This document shows positions 59,993 to 64,000 of a stretch of 64,000 nt of DNA, in pieces (positions within the stretch are counted from its first letter, which is position 1; the number at the start of each line of letters is the position of its first letter). Below the pieces are notes generated by a model. It saw nothing but the letters and a program-made list of their open reading frames with translations. It was not told the DNA's origin and did not search any database. Position numbers and translations under genes: made by a program. Source of the DNA: Exiguobacterium sp. FSL W8-0210 (GTDB lineage: Bacteria; Bacillota; Bacilli; Exiguobacteriales; Exiguobacteriaceae); NCBI RefSeq assembly GCF_038006045.1, contig NZ_JBBOUK010000001.1:2087001-2151000 (forward strand), written 5' to 3'.

Positions 59993-61075
59993 ATGATCTA
60001 TCTCGATTACGCAGCGACGACTCCGCTGCATCCACAAGCACTCGATCATTATCAACAAGCCGCTCAGTCGTTCTACGGCAACAGTTCTTCTCTTCATGAC
60101 ATCGGTGGGAACGCTGAACGTTTACTCGAACGAGCCCGTCAGTATCTGATGCAACAATTGGCTCAACAAGAAGGAACCGTCATCTTTACAGGGAGTGGAT
60201 CTGAAGCAAACTACATCGCGTTGACCCATCTGATGCGACAGAGTAACAAATCAGTTGTCTTGACACTTCGATGTGAACACGACTCGGTCTTGCTTCCGCT
60301 AGCGCGCTGGGCACAAGAAACACGGCACCTTTCTTTATTACCGGACGGAACGTTCGATTGGGAACAATTCGTCACAGCTTGTACGGATGAAATCGGCGTT
60401 GTCTCGATTCAACATGTCAATTCGGATACGGGGTTTCGTTTTCCGGTCGAACGGATTGCAGCATATTGTCAATCGCGCGGGATTCTGTTTCATTGCGATG
60501 GTGTCCAAGGATTTTTAAAAGATGCAATCAACATCGACGCTTTTGATGCCTACACAATGAGTAGTCATAAAGTGTATGGACCAAAAGGATTGGGCGCTTT
60601 GTATTTACGGCGTCCGCTCTTCAGCCCTTATTACGAGGGACATCACGAATTCGGAATCCGCCCAGGCACAGTGGACGTTCCAGGAATTGCCGCCTTCATC
60701 GCTGCCTGTGAAGCGTCTCGCTTCGAAAATCCAGGAATCCAAGATTCAAGCCGTCGATTTCGTGGTATGCTAAAAAAAACATTGTCTTCGTCTCGTTACA
60801 CGATCATCGAGTCGCCGACACAACTCGCTTCCATCTGCGCCATCCATACGAAGCAACGGGATGGTCAATACGCATTGCTCGCCTTGAATCGTGCTGGAAT
60901 CGCGGTTTCCGCTGGTAGTGCCTGCCGGGCTGGAGAAAACGGTCCGAATGCGACATTACGTGCCATCGGCTTTGACGAATCAGCGGCTCACGGGTTGATA
61001 CGACTCAGTTTTGGAAGACAGACGACGAACGAAGAAATCGAACAGTGCATTGATGTGTTGAACACGATCTCATGA
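59993..61075 (+). CDS. nifS: cysteine desulfurase NifS, NAD-cluster associated
   Basis: 360 residues. PLP lysine K193 (SSHKVYGPKG) and catalytic C311 (SAGSACRAGENGPN). It is diverged from the mnmA-linked desulfurase in this window. Linkage to nadBCA and niaR suggests it supplies sulfur for the NadA Fe-S cluster, as known for B. subtilis NifS. AAAGGACAGG precedes the ATG. Confidence 0.93.
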   Translation: MIYLDYAATTPLHPQALDHYQQAAQSFYGNSSSLHDIGGNAERLLERARQYLMQQLAQQEGTVIFTGSGSEANYIALTHLMRQSNKSVVLTLRCEHDSVLLPLARWAQETRHLSLLPDGTFDWEQFVTACTDEIGVVSIQHVNSDTGFRFPVERIAAYCQSRGILFHCDGVQGFLKDAINIDAFDAYTMSSHKVYGPKGLGALYLRRPLFSPYYEGHHEFGIRPGTVDVPGIAAFIAACEASRFENPGIQDSSRRFRGMLKKTLSSSRYTIIESPTQLASICAIHTKQRDGQYALLALNRAGIAVSAGSACRAGENGPNATLRAIGFDESAAHGLIRLSFGRQTTNEEIEQCIDVLNTIS

Positions 61076-61096
61076 CACTGAAGAAAGGTAGGAGAC

Positions 61097-61642
61097 ATGA
61101 TGGGGAAACGCATCTCCGGAGAAGAACGCCGGAAATCATTACTTCGTATGATTGAGGAAAGTGAGCAACCTGTCACGGGAACGGCACTGGCGAAACAAGC
61201 AGGTGTCAGTCGCCAAGTGATCGTGCAGGATTTATCATTGTTAAAGGCAAAAGGATATCCTGTCATCGCGACAGCTCGTGGTTATTTCATCAATGATCCG
61301 GAAGTCGACGGTTCAAAATTACGTCGCAAGATCGTTTGCCGTCACGGCATCGATCAGTTAAAGGATGAGTGTGACGCCATCGTTGACGAAGGGGTCGTCG
61401 TCCGCGATGTCATCATCGAACATCCCGTCTACGGCTTCATCACTGGAGAATTGATGCTAAAGAGCCGCCGAGACGTCCGTGTATTGCTAGAGCAGCTAAA
61501 AGAGACGCAAGCCACTCCGCTCTCGAGCCTGACGGACGGAGTCCATATCCACACGCTGGAGGCGGATCATGAAGACGCACTGGAAGCAGCCATTGCGAAA
61601 CTCGATCGTCTCGGAATTCTCGTTTCAGAGCTCGATGTCTGA
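61097..61642 (+). CDS. niaR: niacin-responsive transcriptional repressor NiaR
   Basis: 181 residues. An N-terminal HTH_11 domain (ALAKQAGVSRQVIVQDLSLLKAKGYPV, residues about 28-54) is followed by a 3H domain with conserved histidines (CRHGIDQL, IEHPVYGF, GVHIHTLE), the niacin- and metal-binding part. It represses NAD-synthesis genes when niacin is available. Separated from nifS by 21 bases, with AGGTAGGAG upstream of the ATG. Confidence 0.93.
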   Translation: MMGKRISGEERRKSLLRMIEESEQPVTGTALAKQAGVSRQVIVQDLSLLKAKGYPVIATARGYFINDPEVDGSKLRRKIVCRHGIDQLKDECDAIVDEGVVVRDVIIEHPVYGFITGELMLKSRRDVRVLLEQLKETQATPLSSLTDGVHIHTLEADHEDALEAAIAKLDRLGILVSELDV

Positions 61643-61646
61643 ACAT

Positions 61647-61686
61647 AAAAAAACCGCCTATTCCAAAGGAATAAGCGGTTTTTTTA
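61647..61686. terminator. bidirectional terminator between niaR and the CNNM-family gene
   Basis: AAAAAAACCGC-TATTCC/GGAATA-GCGGTTTTTTT hairpin; T-runs on both strands. Confidence 0.93.
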
Positions 61687-62973
61687 TCGTTCAATCGGTT
61701 CAAGTCGTGTCTCCGGCATCGTAGATGGCGGATCGAACGTTGCTAAGACTTTGCGGACGCGTCGGTTTTCGATATGCAAGACGGTCAACGTGACACGTTC
61801 ATAACGCATCGCCGTTCCGACGTCCGGTAATTGTCCGCTCCCCTCCATGATCCATCCCCCAAGTGACTGGGCATCGGTGTCCGGCATCGTCAATTGAAAT
61901 TGCTGACAGAAGTCTTCAATGTCATACTCCGCTAGACATTCGTATTGCTCTGGACCAATCCGTTTCGTATATTCCAACGATTCATCGTGTTCATCCCAAA
62001 TCTCCCCGACGATTTCTTCTAAAATATCCTCAAGGGTGATCAAACCTGCCGTCCCTCCGAACTCATCAAGGACGACTGCCATATGGGACTGCTTGACTTT
62101 GAGTTCCGGTAATAAATCCATCAATCGTGTCTGTAGGACGACGAACGATACCGGTCGAATCCATTCTCGGATATCAACGGAGCCGTTCTTCACGTATGCA
62201 CGCAGAAAGTCCCGCTCCGATAATACACCGATGACGTGATCAATCGAATCCTTATAGACCGGTAGACGAGAATAGCCGCCCTTCTGGACTTCTGCAAGGA
62301 TGTCTTCGAGCCGCGCATCGATATCAATCGCTTGAATGTCCATCCGTGGCGTCAACGCATCCTCGACCGTCGCATGTTGAAAATCAACTGCTTGATGAAC
62401 GAGTTCAGCCTCTGCAAGCCCCATGATGCCCTCTTCCTGACTGATATCAACAAGTGCCTTGAGTTCCTGTTCGGTCACGAGCGGTCCTTTCGGATCTGCT
62501 CCAATCAACCGAAGCGCAAACTGACGTAAGCGAAGTAACAGAAAAACGAGCGGTCGAAAGCACAGTAAGAAGAAACGCAGTGGACGTCCGATCAATAACA
62601 CGTAACGTTCCGTATGTTCACGAGCATACGACTTCGGTATCAATTCTCCGAACAACAGCAACAGGAAAAACAGCGCAAGAAAGGCAACGGTTTGTGTTGC
62701 GATCGTCTCGACGAACTGGATGATCCACCAGCCACCAAATAAGATAAAGGCGACGTTGACGATCGTATTCCCAATCAAAATCGACGTCAGTGTCTCTTCG
62801 TAGCGTTGAAGTAAACGAAATACACGGGACGCACGCGCGTCCCCTGCTTCCGATTGGTGCAACAACCGCAACCGATTGACACTCGCGAGTGCTGTCTCGG
62901 CTGAGGAAAAGAACGCGGATAACATGAGAATCGGAATTAACCAAACGAATGAAATCATGGGCAATGGGTCCAC
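61684..62973 (-). CDS. hemolysin-family CNNM/CBS/CorC-domain membrane protein
   Basis: 429 residues. The N-terminal DUF21/CNNM domain has about three to four helices (SFVWLIPILMLSAFFSSAETALASVNRLR start). A CBS pair follows (TPRMDIQAIDIDARLEDILAEV...; then SHMAVVLDEFGGTAGLITLEDILEEIVGEIWDE), and a C-terminal CorC/HlyC domain (IEDFCQQFQL...DAQSLGGWIME). Relatives are linked to magnesium or cobalt export; direct haemolysis is unlikely. The start may be a GTG at 62973 or the ATG five codons later. It stands between niaR and obg, where B. subtilis has pheA-pheB. Confidence 0.9.
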   Translation of the reverse strand: MDPLPMISFVWLIPILMLSAFFSSAETALASVNRLRLLHQSEAGDARASRVFRLLQRYEETLTSILIGNTIVNVAFILFGGWWIIQFVETIATQTVAFLALFFLLLLFGELIPKSYAREHTERYVLLIGRPLRFFLLCFRPLVFLLLRLRQFALRLIGADPKGPLVTEQELKALVDISQEEGIMGLAEAELVHQAVDFQHATVEDALTPRMDIQAIDIDARLEDILAEVQKGGYSRLPVYKDSIDHVIGVLSERDFLRAYVKNGSVDIREWIRPVSFVVLQTRLMDLLPELKVKQSHMAVVLDEFGGTAGLITLEDILEEIVGEIWDEHDESLEYTKRIGPEQYECLAEYDIEDFCQQFQLTMPDTDAQSLGGWIMEGSGQLPDVGTAMRYERVTLTVLHIENRRVRKVLATFDPPSTMPETRLEPIER

Positions 62974-63011
62974 GATGCTTTCACACTCCGTTTCCTAATG
63001 GAATGAATCGC

Positions 63012-64000
63012 TTAGAATGATGACTCGACGAATTCGAACTCGAAATCACGGATTCGAACGACATCGCCGTCGATCGCACCAAGACGACGTAACTCTTCGT
63101 CGACACCCATTTGACGCAGTGTCCGAGCGAAACGTTTAATCGATTCTTCACGCATGAAGTTCGTCATCGTGAAGAGTTTTTCGATGCGTGGTCCTTTGAT
63201 GACGAAGCAATCGTCTTCATCTTTCGTGATCGTAAAGCCAGCTTCTGGTGCTTCGTAACCGTAGACGACACGTGGTGTCGCTGTTTTCTCTTCGAGTTCC
63301 TCAAGACCGAATTCTGGTGTTGCATCGACGAGGTCAGCGATTCGGAATAACAGATCGCGTAAACCTTGACGTGTTGCTGCTGAAATCTCGAATACTTCAA
63401 GCTCTGGGAAAGCTTCCTTGAAGGCTTTAAGGTGTTCTGCCGCATCTGGCATGTCCATCTTGTTCGCGACGACGACTTGCGGACGTTCTGTTAAGCGGAG
63501 ATTATAGTCCGCGAGTTCTTTATTGATGATGTTGTAGTCTTCGATTGGATCGCGACCTTCCATCCCGCTCATGTCGATGACGTGTACGATGACTTTCGTC
63601 CGTTCGACGTGACGGAGGAACTGGTGACCGAGTCCGACACCTTCACTTGCACCTTCGATCAATCCTGGCAAGTCAGCCATGACGAAACTACGGCTATCTT
63701 CCGTTTCGACGACACCGATGTTCGGTGTGATCGTCGTGAAGTGATATGCGCCGATTTTCGGGCGTGCGGCTGAAACGACGGATAACATCGTTGATTTTCC
63801 GACGCTTGGGAAACCGACGAGACCGACGTCTGCTAGCATCTTCAGCTCAAGTTTCAAGTACTTCTCTTCTCCTGGCTCACCGTTTTCAGCGTGCTCAGGT
63901 GCTGGGTTGGCTGGTGTCGCAAAACGTGTATTTCCACGTCCGCCACGTCCACCTTTTGCGACGATCGCTTGTTGTCCGTGATGGACGAGGTCAGCGATGA
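63012..64000 (-). CDS. obg: GTPase Obg (5' end cut by window)
   Basis: The frame is open to the window end (about 328 residues visible). It begins within the glycine-rich OBG domain ([20 protein letters not shown]), continues with the G domain (P-loop [17 protein letters not shown] switch [10 protein letters not shown] for NKxD, SAATRQG for G5), and ends with the OCT domain. The N-terminal part of the OBG fold lies outside the window. Obg is an essential ribosome-associated GTPase in Bacilli, tied to ribosome assembly and stress. Confidence 0.96.
   Translation of the reverse strand, partial: IADLVHHGQQAIVAKGGRGGRGNTRFATPANPAPEHAENGEPGEEKYLKLELKMLADVGLVGFPSVGKSTMLSVVSAARPKIGAYHFTTITPNIGVVETEDSRSFVMADLPGLIEGASEGVGLGHQFLRHVERTKVIVHVIDMSGMEGRDPIEDYNIINKELADYNLRLTERPQVVVANKMDMPDAAEHLKAFKEAFPELEVFEISAATRQGLRDLLFRIADLVDATPEFGLEELEEKTATPRVVYGYEAPEAGFTITKDEDDCFVIKGPRIEKLFTMTNFMREESIKRFARTLRQMGVDEELRRLGAIDGDVVRIRDFEFEFVESSF

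Overview
The window is a chromosomal segment of a low-to-moderate GC Gram-positive bacterium of the class Bacilli. Gene content (MecA, Spx, CymR, Rel, three T-box leaders, a FapR-type operator, RecD2, IreB, DUF1292 proteins) and gene order follow Bacillus subtilis closely. There are no sporulation genes where B. subtilis has several, SecD and SecF are separate proteins, and a DASH-type cryptochrome is present. Together these suggest Exiguobacterium or a close relative. The genus is an inference from memory of gene order; family-level calls rest on motifs visible in the proteins. Most genes lie on the minus strand and are dense, with frequent 1-4 base stop/start overlaps.

Region 1 (1-13 kb): the pepF 5' part, coiA and cls run leftwards. 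An SDR gene on the plus strand follows, then the proteolysis/stress regulators mecA and spx. A 45-residue lysine-rich ORF and an HD-domain hydrolase separate these from the oligopeptide importer oppABCDF. Region 2 (12.3-21.7 kb): a DUF3899-like membrane protein and trpS behind a Trp T-box, then an intact IS1182-family element. Next come two extra OppA-type binding proteins without their own permease (one a lipoprotein, one apparently held by an uncleaved membrane helix), and the fatty-acid initiation and elongation genes fabH-fabF behind a FapR-type operator.

Region 3 (21.7-38.4 kb): mtnN, greA, udk, trmR, mltG, two tandem DUF1292 genes, ruvX, ireB and alaS (Ala T-box). These are followed by recD2, a VOC protein, a TPR protein and the tRNA thiolation pair mnmA plus cysteine desulfurase. 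The Rrf2 regulator CymR, RarA and tcdA close the region. Region 4 (38.4-56.5 kb): a 6S-like RNA upstream of tcdA, a small DNA-repair insert (Cry-DASH, AAG glycosylase and a 39-residue peptide), and hisS-aspS behind a T-box. Then come dtd, rel, apt, recJ, secD-secF, yajC, tgt, queA and ruvAB. Region 5 (56.5-64 kb): the NAD biosynthesis operon nadBCA, divergent from nifS-niaR, then a CNNM/CBS hemolysin-family protein and obg, which is cut by the window end.

The window is essentially core genome. The accessory or unusual parts are the IS element, the surplus OppA proteins, the DNA-repair islet and two tiny ORFs. I saw no CRISPR array, prophage, toxin-antitoxin pair or defence island. The most informative non-coding items are the 6S-like RNA, three T-box riboswitches, the FapR-type promoter, and three promoters whose -35 box contains the stop codon of the upstream gene.
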